A stretch of 64,000 nt of DNA from Acidobacteriota bacterium (GTDB taxonomy: Bacteria > Acidobacteriota > Aminicenantia > Aminicenantales > Saccharicenantaceae), in contig JAWSUF010000003.1 of the NCBI GenBank assembly GCA_033549365.1, forward strand, positions 372,001-436,000, given 5' to 3'. Positions 38,486-48,200 of the stretch are shown here, one piece after another (position 1 is the stretch's first letter; the number at the start of each line of letters is the position of its first letter). A program made the position numbers and the translations under genes. Under the pieces are notes generated by a model. It had not been told where the DNA came from. It was given only the letters and a program-made list of their open reading frames with translations, and made no database searches.

Positions 38486-39715
38486 ATGAAAACCAAAGGC
38501 AACTTCGGACGAAGGGATTTCCTCAAGACGGGTCTGGCCGGAGCCGCCGTTCTCGGCGTGCCCGCCGCGCTGCGCGGAGTTTCTCCGGTTGGAAGCGGCA
38601 AAGCCGCCGCGACCGTCGGAGACCGGCCGTTTATCTACCGGACGCTGGGCAAAACCGGCCTCAAGCTGCCCGTCGTCAGCATGGGCGTCATGAACGCCGA
38701 CAATCCCGATCTGGTGCGGGCGGCCCTGGAATCGGGCATGCTGCATCTCGATACGGCGCACGGATATCAGCGCGGCCGCAATGAGGTCATGATCGGCGAG
38801 GTCCTCAAGGGCCGGCCCCGCGACTCCTATACCATCGCCACCAAGGTTCCGGGTCCCGGACGCGACAAGAGCATGGCCGACATTTCCCCCTCCGAGCAGG
38901 TTGAAATCTTCCGGAAGAATTTCACGATCAGCCTGGAGCGGCTGGGCCTGGATTACGTTGATATCTTCTACCTCCATAATGTCGACAACACGGAATTTGC
39001 GGCCCTGGATTACATCCTCGAAGCCCTGGCGCAGGAAAAGAAAGACGGCCGGGCCCGCTTCGTCGGGATCACGACCCACAGGAATGAACCCGAAATCATC
39101 CGTGCCGCGATCGCCTGCGGCGGATATGACGTCGTCCTTACGGCCTACAATTTCCGCCAGGATCACAAGGACGAGATCCGCAAGGCCATCGCCGAAGCGG
39201 CGGGGGCCGGACTCGGCGTCGTGGCCATGAAGACCCAGGCCGGCGTCTACTGGGACAAGGAAAAACAGGATCCCATCAACATGTCGGCCGCCCTCAAGTG
39301 GGCTCTCAACGACGAGAACGTCCACATGGCCATCCCCGGATTCACGACCTTCGACCAGATGGAGACCGATCTCGCCGTCATGGCCGATCTGACCCTGACC
39401 GAAAAGGAATGGGCCGACCTCCGGCTCGACAGAACGGCGACGGCATCCGGGCTGTTCTGCCAGCAGTGCAACCAGTGCGTTCCCGGCTGCCCGCAGGCCC
39501 TGCCCATTCCCGACCTCATGCGCGGCTACATGTACGCCTGGGGTTATAAGAACATCCAGGCCGGCTATGACCTCGTGGCTTCGCTCAACGTTCCGGAATC
39601 TCCCTGCTCGAACTGCGCAACCTGCACCGCGCACTGCGTCAAGGGCATGGATATCGGCGCCCGCGTCAAGGACGCCGTCCGCCTCCGCACCATGCCCGAC
39701 TCTCTTTTTGTTTAG
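38486..39715 (+). CDS. Tat-exported aldo/keto reductase with ferredoxin-like C-terminus
   Basis: 409 residues from the ATG at 38486 after AAGGAGAGG. A twin-arginine signal (GRRDFLKTGLAG, Arg9-Arg10) begins the protein. The aldo/keto reductase barrel has the catalytic set Asp/Tyr in LDTAHGY, Lys in ATKVPG and His in YLHNVD. The C-terminal part carries CQQCNQCVPGCP and CSNCATCTAHC, two clusters of cysteines that fit [4Fe-4S] centres. Tat export suggests cofactor loading in the cytoplasm. A redox role in the periplasm with an unknown substrate is likely. Confidence 0.88.
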   Translation: MKTKGNFGRRDFLKTGLAGAAVLGVPAALRGVSPVGSGKAAATVGDRPFIYRTLGKTGLKLPVVSMGVMNADNPDLVRAALESGMLHLDTAHGYQRGRNEVMIGEVLKGRPRDSYTIATKVPGPGRDKSMADISPSEQVEIFRKNFTISLERLGLDYVDIFYLHNVDNTEFAALDYILEALAQEKKDGRARFVGITTHRNEPEIIRAAIACGGYDVVLTAYNFRQDHKDEIRKAIAEAAGAGLGVVAMKTQAGVYWDKEKQDPINMSAALKWALNDENVHMAIPGFTTFDQMETDLAVMADLTLTEKEWADLRLDRTATASGLFCQQCNQCVPGCPQALPIPDLMRGYMYAWGYKNIQAGYDLVASLNVPESPCSNCATCTAHCVKGMDIGARVKDAVRLRTMPDSLFV

Positions 39716-40039
39716 GTTGCTTGGCTTTGGAAACTTGTTGATTTAAAATAAAATAGCGAATTCGTTTAGTTTGGAAAAACTCTTAGAGCGCTGTTTTCTG
39801 TGACAAAAACCGCTGTCTAAGTGAGTGCATCAGCCGAACTTCGCAACCCTTCACGAGCTATCCTATGCAATATGATGCAGCCCCGCCGTATGCGCCTTCA
39901 ACTTTTTTTGAATATGTTCGTATCCGTTGAAGATGGGCAGGCGCGCTCGATTCGGATGCTTGTGTTTGTGTTGAAACATCTTGAATGCGGGCTTTCCAAA
40001 AGTGTAAGCCATGGGTATCGGGTATAATGTGGGGCGGAT
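39716..40039 (+). other. Intergenic stretch without a recognised gene
   Basis: 324 bases, AT-rich after the reductase stop (39740-39790). A 68-codon open frame at 39821-40027 has no ribosome site or family resemblance. No clear terminator or RNA gene was seen. Confidence 0.4.
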
Positions 40040-40966
40040 ATGAGCGATTACTTCGGACTTGATCCCACGCAACTTGGCCGGGGGATGTCCGTGCGCCGTT
40101 ACGCCTTGGCTGCTTTCATCCTCATCATTGCCGCGGCCGCGGCCGGGTTTCTCGTTTTCCGCTCCACACTCGACAAGACGCCTCTTGACCGGACGGTGTA
40201 TGTCACCGCCCAAGCGCCGGCAAAAACCGTTCCCAGAACGACGCTTCGGAATGTCGTCCCCCGGGATGTGAACTTCACGATCGAGGCCGCAACCAAGCCG
40301 GCGAAGACATTCAGCCGCAGGCTCGAGCCCGGCGCCGTCGACAGCCTTGCCATGGATATCCCTGTCGAGATCGTCTTTTTCAACGGTGTGAGGACGGTCC
40401 GCCAAACCGTTTACCCGGATCGTCCCTATTCTTTTCGGCTCGACGAGAGCGAGCACGTAAAAATCTATCCCGGCTCGCACGGCCGGGAGGACGAGGCCGA
40501 TCTCGCGCCCTTCGTTCCCACGCCAATGGAGGTCGTCGAGAAGATGCTGGATACGGCCGCCGTGACCAGAGACGACGTTCTCTACGATATCGGCTGCGGC
40601 GACGGCCGCGTGGTGATCGCCGCGGCGCGTCTTCGCGGCGCCCGGGGCGTCGGCATCGACATCGACCCGGATCTCATCGAGGAAAGCCGGCGCGAAGCCC
40701 GGCGCCAGGGCGTCGACGGCCTGACCCGGTTCATCCGCATGGACGCAACCCAGGCCCGATTCGCCGAAGCCACGGTCGTCGCCGTCTACCTCCTCCCCGA
40801 ATCGCTCGAACTTCTTCGCCACAAATTCGAGACTGAACTCCGCCCCGGTGCCCGCATCGTCTCCCACTCCTATCTGATCCCCGGCTGGGAGGACAAGCTC
40901 GTCCGGACGGAGCTTTTCGATGACGCCGGCGGAAAAAGCCGCAAGATCCACCTCTACATCCGTTGA
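40040..40966 (+). CDS. Membrane-anchored SAM-dependent methyltransferase
   Basis: 308 residues. One hydrophobic helix near residues 22-40 is followed by about 100 residues of low similarity and then a class I methyltransferase: DIGCGDGRVVIAAA (SAM loop), GIDIDPDLIEES, and VAVYLLPESLELL. The Asp-x-Gly-Cys-Gly-Asp-Gly form is that of PrmA/DOT1-like enzymes. If the helix is a signal-anchor, the domain could face the periplasm, where SAM is absent, so a cytoplasm-facing orientation is more likely. A second start at 40085 is possible. The target is unknown. Confidence 0.78.
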   Translation: MSDYFGLDPTQLGRGMSVRRYALAAFILIIAAAAAGFLVFRSTLDKTPLDRTVYVTAQAPAKTVPRTTLRNVVPRDVNFTIEAATKPAKTFSRRLEPGAVDSLAMDIPVEIVFFNGVRTVRQTVYPDRPYSFRLDESEHVKIYPGSHGREDEADLAPFVPTPMEVVEKMLDTAAVTRDDVLYDIGCGDGRVVIAAARLRGARGVGIDIDPDLIEESRREARRQGVDGLTRFIRMDATQARFAEATVVAVYLLPESLELLRHKFETELRPGARIVSHSYLIPGWEDKLVRTELFDDAGGKSRKIHLYIR

Positions 40967-41024
40967 GGTTGATTTTTTCATTCCCATGGGTTAAGGTGAA
41001 AGCATCCCATTCGGAGGTCATAAC

Positions 41025-43133
41025 ATGAGCAAATTCCATATTCTGGCATGGGTTTCCATTGCCCTGATTCTGGCAGGATGTTCCCCGAAAACCGAGCCGG
41101 ACGTCAATCCCTTCTTCACGGACTACAACACGCCGTTCGACGCCCCGCCGTTCGACCGCATTGACAATGAACATTATCTCCCGGCTTTTCAGGAGGCCGT
41201 CAAGCAGCATAAGGCCGAAATCGAGGCCATCGTCGCCGACCCGGCGCCGCCCGATTTCAAAAACACGATCGTCGCCTTCGACGACTCGGGCGCCCTGCTC
41301 CGCAAGGTGAATCCGGTCTACGGCGGCCTTCGCAGCGCCGAAACCAATCCGCGCCTCCAGGAGATCGCCCGTGAGGTCACGCCCCTGCTGACGGCCCACA
41401 GCAACGACATCAGCCTGAACGAGACGCTCTTCCAGCGCATCAAGACCGTCTTCGACGCCCGCGCCGACCTCGGTCTCGAAGTCGACCAGTTGCGCCTTGT
41501 CGAAAAAATCTACGAGGACTTCGAACGGTCCGGCGCCGCCCTGTCTCCCGAGGACAAGGAGGAATACCGCAGGATCAGCGACCGGATGTCCATGGTCTCC
41601 CTTCAGCTCGGCGACAACCTCCTGGCCGAGACCAACAATTTCAAGCTCGTCCTCGACGCCGAAGCCGACCTGGCCGGCCTTCCCGCCGAGGTCATCGCCG
41701 CCGCGGCCGAAGAGGCCCGCAAAGCCGGCCATGACGGCAAGTGGGTCTTCACCATGGCCAAACCGAGCTGGACGCCGTTCCTGCAGTTCTCGCCGCGCCG
41801 GGATCTCCGCGAAAAACTCTACCGCGGCTACTTCATGCGGGGCGACAACGACAACGAGCACGACAACAAGGCCCTGTTCGCCGAGCTCATGCAGCTTCGC
41901 CTGGAGATGTCCCGGCTGATGGGCTACAAGAATTACGCCGACTTCAAGCTCGAAGTCCAAATGGCCGAAAATCCGGAAAATGTCTACAGCTTCCTCAACC
42001 GCATCTGGGCACCCGCCCTGGCCCGGGCCAAGAGCGAACTCGCTGAGATGCAAGCCATCGCCGGCCGCGAAAAGGCCGGCTACAAGCTCGCCTCGTGGGA
42101 CTGGTGGTATTACGCCGAAAAGCTGCGCAAGGAGAAATACGACCTCGATGAGGAGGAGCTCAAGCCCTATTTCACGCTCGACAACGTCCGCGACGGCATC
42201 TTCCATGTCGCCAACCGCCTCTACGGCCTGGAATTCGTGAAACGCCCCGAAGTTCCGGTCTATCACCGGGAAGTCGCGGCCTATGAAGTCATCGACAACG
42301 ACGGAAGCCATCTCGCCATTCTCTATATCGATTCCCATCCGCGGCCCGGCAAACGCGTCGGCGCCTGGTGCGGCACCTACCGGAGCGGCGCCTATGAGAA
42401 CGGCAAAAAAATCGCTCCCATCGTTACGATCGTCACGAACTTCACCCGGCCGAGCGGCGACAAGCCCGCCGTGCTGAGCTGGGACGAGACGACCACCTTC
42501 TTCCACGAATTCGGCCATGCCCTCCACAACTTTTTCGCCGACGGCCGCTACCGGAGAACGAGCCGCAGCGTGCCCAGTGATTTCGTCGAGCTGCCCTCGC
42601 AGATCATGGAAAACTGGGCCGGCGAACCGGAGGTGTTGAAAGCCTATGCCAAGCATTACGAGACCGGCGAGGTGATTCCCGATGAACTCATCAGCAGGCT
42701 TCGGAACAGCGGCAACTTCAACCAGGGCTTCCTCAACACCGAATACATCGCGGCCGCCATCCTCGACATGGATTGGCACACGGCCGAGCACGGCGACGCG
42801 ATCGACGTCAACGGTTTCGAGAACGCCTCCATGAACCGCATCGGCCTGATCAAGGAAATCGTTCCCCGCTACCGGACGACCTACTTCAGCCACATTTTCG
42901 GCTCCGGCTACGCGGCGGGTTACTACGTCTACAACTGGGCGGGCGTTCTCGACGCCGACGCCTTCCTGGCCTTCAAGGAATCGGGGGATCTCTTCAATCC
43001 CGAGCTGGCCGCCAAATTCCGGAAGCACATCATGGCCGATAACGGCTTGGGCGAAGGCATGTCCCAATACGTAAAATTCCGAGGCAAAGAGCCCGATATC
43101 GACGCCTTCCTCATCCAGAAAGGACTGAAGTAG
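41025..43133 (+). CDS. dcp: Peptidyl-dipeptidase Dcp, lipoprotein form
   Basis: 702 residues. The ATG follows GGAGGT. An N-terminal lipobox (LAGC, Cys19) marks a lipoprotein. M3-family zinc site: FHEFGHALH, His494-Glu495...His498, with the downstream glutamate helix ENWAGEPEVLK. It removes dipeptides from the C-terminus of small peptides. Enterobacterial Dcp is cytoplasmic or periplasmic; here membrane anchoring is predicted. Directly downstream lies the DUF1330 gene (10-base gap). Confidence 0.94.
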   Translation: MSKFHILAWVSIALILAGCSPKTEPDVNPFFTDYNTPFDAPPFDRIDNEHYLPAFQEAVKQHKAEIEAIVADPAPPDFKNTIVAFDDSGALLRKVNPVYGGLRSAETNPRLQEIAREVTPLLTAHSNDISLNETLFQRIKTVFDARADLGLEVDQLRLVEKIYEDFERSGAALSPEDKEEYRRISDRMSMVSLQLGDNLLAETNNFKLVLDAEADLAGLPAEVIAAAAEEARKAGHDGKWVFTMAKPSWTPFLQFSPRRDLREKLYRGYFMRGDNDNEHDNKALFAELMQLRLEMSRLMGYKNYADFKLEVQMAENPENVYSFLNRIWAPALARAKSELAEMQAIAGREKAGYKLASWDWWYYAEKLRKEKYDLDEEELKPYFTLDNVRDGIFHVANRLYGLEFVKRPEVPVYHREVAAYEVIDNDGSHLAILYIDSHPRPGKRVGAWCGTYRSGAYENGKKIAPIVTIVTNFTRPSGDKPAVLSWDETTTFFHEFGHALHNFFADGRYRRTSRSVPSDFVELPSQIMENWAGEPEVLKAYAKHYETGEVIPDELISRLRNSGNFNQGFLNTEYIAAAILDMDWHTAEHGDAIDVNGFENASMNRIGLIKEIVPRYRTTYFSHIFGSGYAAGYYVYNWAGVLDADAFLAFKESGDLFNPELAAKFRKHIMADNGLGEGMSQYVKFRGKEPDIDAFLIQKGLK

Positions 43134-43143
43134 GGAGGACGCC

Positions 43144-43431
43144 GTGGCGGCCTATGTGATCGTCGACGTCGAAGTCACGGATCCGGTCGGCTACGAGGAG
43201 TACAAAAAAATGGCCCATGCGGCCGTCACGCAGTTCGGCGGCCGCTACCTGGCCCGGGGCGGTCCCAACGAGACTTTGGAAGGGGACTGGCGGGCCAGGC
43301 GGCTGGTCATCCTCGAGTTTCCCTCGGCGGAGCATGCGAAAAAATGGCATGATTCGCCCGAGTACGCCCCGGCCCTGGCCCTGCGCAACCGGATCGCCCG
43401 GACAAACATGGTGCTCATCGAGGGCGCATAA
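43144..43431 (+). CDS. DUF1330 protein
   Basis: 95 residues from a GTG start, with GGGAGGA upstream. A ferredoxin-like (dimeric alpha+beta barrel) family protein: AYVIVDVEVTDP opens it and RLVILEFPSAEHAKKWHDS is the conserved core. Its biochemical role is unknown. It is likely co-transcribed with dcp. Confidence 0.85.
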   Translation: MAAYVIVDVEVTDPVGYEEYKKMAHAAVTQFGGRYLARGGPNETLEGDWRARRLVILEFPSAEHAKKWHDSPEYAPALALRNRIARTNMVLIEGA

Positions 43432-43470
43432 AACGAACGCTTGACGGAAGTCAAGGCGCGGGGGTTGCGG

Positions 43471-43497
43471 ATGGGCGATAATGTCTCTGTCGCCCAT
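43471..43497 (+). promoter_or_regulatory. Hairpin upstream of hcp
   Basis: Perfect 8-base arms ATGGGCGA and TCGCCCAT around an 11-base loop, between the DUF1330 and hcp genes. It could end the dcp transcript or regulate hcp. No HcpR/FNR box was recognised. Confidence 0.35.
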
Positions 43498-43536
43498 AGC
43501 GGCGATCGTTGATTCCATAATCAAGGAGAACCGACC

Positions 43537-45192
43537 ATGACCACGATGTTCTGTTTTCAATGCGAACAGGCCTCCAAGGGCACGGGCTGCACGCAATTCG
43601 GCGTCTGCGGAAAAGACCCCGAAGTCGCCGCCCTGCAGGACCTTCTCGTTCATGCCGCGAAGGGGATCGCCATGTATGCCCACCGGACCCGCCGTCTCGG
43701 CGTCCGGCCGGCCGAGGCCGACCGCTTCATCGTCGAAGCCCTGTTCACGACCGTAACCAACGTCAACTTCGATCCGGACCGCCTGGCCTCGCTCCTCGCC
43801 CGCGCCGCCGCCGTCAAGTCCGAAATCCGGCGGCTCTATGAAGACGCCGCCCGGAAAGCCGGGGTGATCCCTGAATCCCTCTACGGACCGGCCTGCTGGG
43901 AACCGGCGCCCGACCGCGCCGGGCTCATCGCCCAGGGAGAGGAAGTCGGCATTCCCGCCCGCCGAGCCGCGGGCAACGAGGACATCCTCAGCCTCCAGGA
44001 GCTTCTCACTTACGGTCTCAAGGGCATGGCCGCCTATGCCGATCACGCCGCGATTCTCGGACGGGAAAGCGAGGACGTTTACGCCTTTTTCGCCGAGGCC
44101 CTGGACGCTTTGACCCGCGACATCCCAGCCGGCGAACTGACAGCCCTCTGCCTCAAGTGCGGGACCGTCAATTTGAAGGTCATGGAGATGCTGGACGCAG
44201 CCCACACCGGCGCCTACGGTTCGCCAGTTCCGACGAAGGTCCGGATCGAGCCCCTGAAGGGGAAGGCCATTCTCGTCTCGGGCCACGATCTCAAGGACCT
44301 CGAGGAGCTTCTCAAGCAGACCGCCGGAACGGGCATCCACGTCTTCACCCACGGGGAAATGCTGCCGGCCCACGGCTATCCCGGACTCAAAAAATACGGG
44401 CACCTGGCCGGAAATTACGGCGGCGCCTGGCAGGATCAGGCCCGGGAATTCGACGCCTTCCCCGGCGCGATTCTCATGACCACGAACTGCATCCAGCGCC
44501 CCCGCGACGCCTACAAGGGACGGATCTTCACGAGCGGGCTCGTCGCCTGGCCCGGTGTCGTCCACATCGCCGACCGCGAGTTTTCCCCCGTCATCCGGGC
44601 CGCCCTCGACGCGCCGGGTTTTGAGGCCGACGGTCCGGACCGCTCGATCCTGGTCGGCTTCGGCCACGACGCCGTCCTCGGGCTCTCCGAACAGGTGATC
44701 GACGCCGTCCGCTCCGGCGCGGTCCGCCGGTTCTTCCTGATCGGCGGCTGCGACGGGGCCAAGAGCGGCCGCAACTATTTCACGGAGTTCGCTGAGGCCG
44801 TCCCTCCGGACTGCGTCATCCTGACTCTTGCCTGCGGCAAGTACCGTTTCAACAAGCTCGATTTCGGCGACATCGGGGGAATTCCGCGCCTCCTCGACTG
44901 CGGCCAGTGCAACGACGCCTACTCGGCCGTCCGCATCGCCTCCGCCCTGGCCGAGGCCTTCGACACCGACGTCAACGGCCTCCCCCTGTCGCTCGTTCTG
45001 TCCTGGTACGAACAAAAAGCGGTGGTCATCCTGCTGACCCTGCTCAGCCTGGGCATCCGCAACATCCGCATCGGCCCCAGCCTGCCCGCCTTCGTGTCGC
45101 CCGGGGTTCTCAAGGTTCTGGCCGAGACGTTCAACGTCATGCCGGTCGGAACGGCCGCCGAAGACCTGGAAGCCTGCCTCGCCGGACGCTGA
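43537..45192 (+). CDS. hcp: Hybrid cluster protein (hydroxylamine reductase)
   Basis: 551 residues after a CAAGGAGAA ribosome site. The N-terminal cysteines C6, C9, C18 and C24 (X2, X8, X5 spacing) match the [4Fe-4S] type of strict anaerobes, not the enterobacterial type. Hybrid-cluster ligands appear in LKCGTVN, TTNCIQRP, DCGQCNDAYS and CDGAKSGRNY. It reduces NO or hydroxylamine under nitrosative stress. No Hcr reductase gene is adjacent, as usual in this class. The convergent macroglobulin gene ends eight bases away. Confidence 0.95.
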   Translation: MTTMFCFQCEQASKGTGCTQFGVCGKDPEVAALQDLLVHAAKGIAMYAHRTRRLGVRPAEADRFIVEALFTTVTNVNFDPDRLASLLARAAAVKSEIRRLYEDAARKAGVIPESLYGPACWEPAPDRAGLIAQGEEVGIPARRAAGNEDILSLQELLTYGLKGMAAYADHAAILGRESEDVYAFFAEALDALTRDIPAGELTALCLKCGTVNLKVMEMLDAAHTGAYGSPVPTKVRIEPLKGKAILVSGHDLKDLEELLKQTAGTGIHVFTHGEMLPAHGYPGLKKYGHLAGNYGGAWQDQAREFDAFPGAILMTTNCIQRPRDAYKGRIFTSGLVAWPGVVHIADREFSPVIRAALDAPGFEADGPDRSILVGFGHDAVLGLSEQVIDAVRSGAVRRFFLIGGCDGAKSGRNYFTEFAEAVPPDCVILTLACGKYRFNKLDFGDIGGIPRLLDCGQCNDAYSAVRIASALAEAFDTDVNGLPLSLVLSWYEQKAVVILLTLLSLGIRNIRIGPSLPAFVSPGVLKVLAETFNVMPVGTAAEDLEACLAGR

Positions 45193-45200
45193 GGCCCGGC

Positions 45201-48200
45201 CTACTTCACCTCCAGGGCGACGCTCGCCGAGTGGCTGTTGAACTCCGGCGCGTACATGCACTCGATGTGGGCCATGCCGTTTTGGTAGATGCCCCGGTGC
45301 TGGACCCGCAGGCTGTACTCGAAGACATACGTCCCTTTCGGCAGGTAGTCGATAAAGAAATGCGTGGCCGCGTCCCGCGTCGCCTCGTAGTAGGCCAGCC
45401 CGTCCTGGAACTTGTAGTGTGACAGGACGTTCACGGGTTCGAGTCCGCTGCCCCGGTGGTCCCGCATGTGGACATATTCCATGTCGCGGTCCGTCCGGAG
45501 CTCGATCCGGACGACGACGGTGTCGCCGACGGCGAGCGGCCCCCGGACGGGTTCGATCACGGGTCCGCTCCGGGTCTGGCGTCTGACGAAAACGGATTTT
45601 TTCAGTGTGAGCGGATTCTGCTCATGCGGCGTAATCCGGGAGATATCCTCCAGGTACTGCCAGTGGACGCCGCCCCAGGCGATTCCCGCATCCGTCTTCC
45701 GGACTTCGATTTCGCCCATGGCCGCCTTGACTTCGGATCCGGCGAAGCGCTTCTCGTAGAACCCCGTTCCGGCCTCGACCTTTTCCGGCTCGACGGTTTT
45801 TCCGCCGAGGGCCACTTCGACGATCGCGTCCGAAGCCAGGAGATCCGTTCCCCGCAGGATCAGGGCATAGACGGCCTCGGCCGTGGCCTTGGTCGTCTTC
45901 CAGTCCTGCGTCTGTTTCTGCTTCAACAGCCAGATCTTGCATTCCTCGACGGCTTGGGTGTCGTTCATGACCTCGCCGAAGGCCTCGATCATGACGGCCT
46001 GGGTTTCGATGGGCGCGCGGTACCACCACCAGGAGAGTTCGGTCTCCGCCCAGTACCGCCCCATCTCTTCGTCGAATTTGCTCCGCTCCTTCATCGAGCG
46101 CATGATTTTCCGAGCCGTTTCCTTGTCGCCCATGCGGTTTAAGCCGAGGGCGAGATGGGCCTGGCTCTGGCGGTTGTCGAGCCGGAGCCAATGCTCCGCA
46201 GCCTGGGCGAGGAAATAATCCACAGCCTTCCGGCTGCCGTCGGGGATAGGCCGCTCACTCAGATAGAAGCTTCGAGCGTAGAGATAGAGGGCGACGGTCG
46301 GGCTGAGGTTGTTTTCGTCCTGGGTTTTATATTCGAGAATCCTTTCGTAAACCTCCCGGATCCAGTTGTCCAGGCGCTCGATCGCCTTCAGGGCCGGCTC
46401 CTGGGACAGGCCGGCGACGCCGAGAGGCTTGAGGCGTCCGAATCCGGTGACGATGTACAGGGTGATAAAATCGTTCCCCCTTCCGCCCGGGAACCAGGGC
46501 CAGGATCCGTCGGCGAGCTGCATTTCGGCCAGTTTGCCCATGGCCCGTCCGATCTCCCGGTTCATGAGATTCTCGTCGAACAGCCGCCCGATCGCGCGCT
46601 TGGCCTCGGTTTCGGATTTGGCCTGGAGGACCCAGGGCGACTCCTGGAGCAGCACACTCTTCAGATCCTCGTTCTTTTCCAGGTTGGACTGCAGCGCGTC
46701 CGTTCCTTTCCACAGGTCGAAAATCCGCCGGATCCGGGGACTGGAACCGGCGATCGTCCGGGCCAGGGCGTTGGCGTAGAGACGGTTGAAGACCTGCTCG
46801 GAGCATTCGTAGGGATATTCCATGAGGAACGGCAGGGACTGGATGGCGTACCAGGCCGGGTTGGAGGCCATCTGGACCGTGAGTCCAAGATGGCGGAGCG
46901 TCGGGGATGTGTCCGATTCCGCGAGCTTGTTGAAGCGGAATGTCTTTTCGCCTTTGCCGCTGATCCAGAGAGGGATGGATTCTCGGACGAAAAGGCTCCG
47001 GCTGAGGACCGGAAACATTCCTTCCTCGCCGTCCGAAAATTCCTTCGTCGCCGCGACGGCCCGGAAACCCGCCGCCTCGATTCCGTCCGAAACGGCGAGC
47101 GGCCAGGAGAACGACCGGGACTGTTTGGCCGGAATCGCAAATGTCTGTTTCGGCGCGACATGGGCCAGAGCCTCGTCCAGGGAGCTTTCGTTTCGTGGAT
47201 CGAAGAAGCGCAGTTCGACGGCGCCCCAGGCCTCTTTTTCGGTCATGTTCGTGACCTTGACCGTGAATTCGAGACGGTCGCCTTCGCGCAGAAAACGCGG
47301 CGGGTTGGGCTGGACCATGAGTTCCTTCTGGGTAACGGTCCGGGCCTCGATCGATCCGCTCATGAGGTCCCGGGTGTGGGCGAAGCCGAGAAACCGCCAT
47401 TCGGTCAGGGCTTCCGGCATCGTGAATTCGAGGGTGACAACGCCGTCCTTGTCGGTCAAAAGGTGAGGGTAGAAGAAGGCCGTCTCGTTGAGGTTCGTCC
47501 GGGCCTGGACCGCGGAGAGATCGATCTCGGGTGCCGCGGCTCCGGGTTCTGAGGGTTCTCCTCCGCCTGCAACGACTCCTCCGATGACACCTCCAACGAC
47601 GCCTCCGACGACGGCGGGCGCCGGCGGCGCCTCTTCCCGAACCGACATCATGGCTTCGTCGGCGACGGCTCCGGCCTCGGGCACGGCCATGGGCATGCTC
47701 CTCATGCGGTATTCGTATCCCCAGGCGTCCTCGACGACGTCCCGCGGCAGTCGGACATAAGTGGGTTCGATGAAGCCGCGGTGGACGCGGAGATTGTCGC
47801 GATGCGTCCGGAGATCTTCCCGCCGGTTCGAGAATCCGGCCGGTCCGATGGACGTCTCGCCCCGGAATATCCCCGATATCCCGGGAAAGCCGTGGCCGTA
47901 GAACTGGTCGAGGGAGACGTCATAGAGAGAAGCGACCATCTCGGCCGCATGGATTTCCGCTCCCTGCCCCGAAATCCGGAGCGACCAGGTTTCGGCCTGG
48001 CCGGGCCGGAGCTTGGAGCGGAAGCTCTGCCATTGCAGATCGAGCCGCTTGTTCGACCAGGGCACGGCCACGCGCCTCTCTTCGCGGTACAGGCGGTTCT
48101 CCTTGACCATCATGGCGATGACGGTGAATCCGCCCCGCCATTCTTCGGCGACCGGGACGCGGAGGACGCCCTGAGTTTTCGATGAGTCGTTCCAGGAGCG

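Noticed and set aside
39821-40027. 68-codon open frame before the methyltransferase
   Set aside because: No ribosome site, no family resemblance, and unconvincing composition.
43441-43482. TTGACG and GATAAT as an hcp promoter
   Set aside because: The spacing is about 30 bases, too long for a sigma-70 promoter.
47540-47640. Repetitive sequence that might be a tandem repeat array
   Set aside because: It encodes the Gly/Val-rich linker of the macroglobulin in frame and is explained by that.
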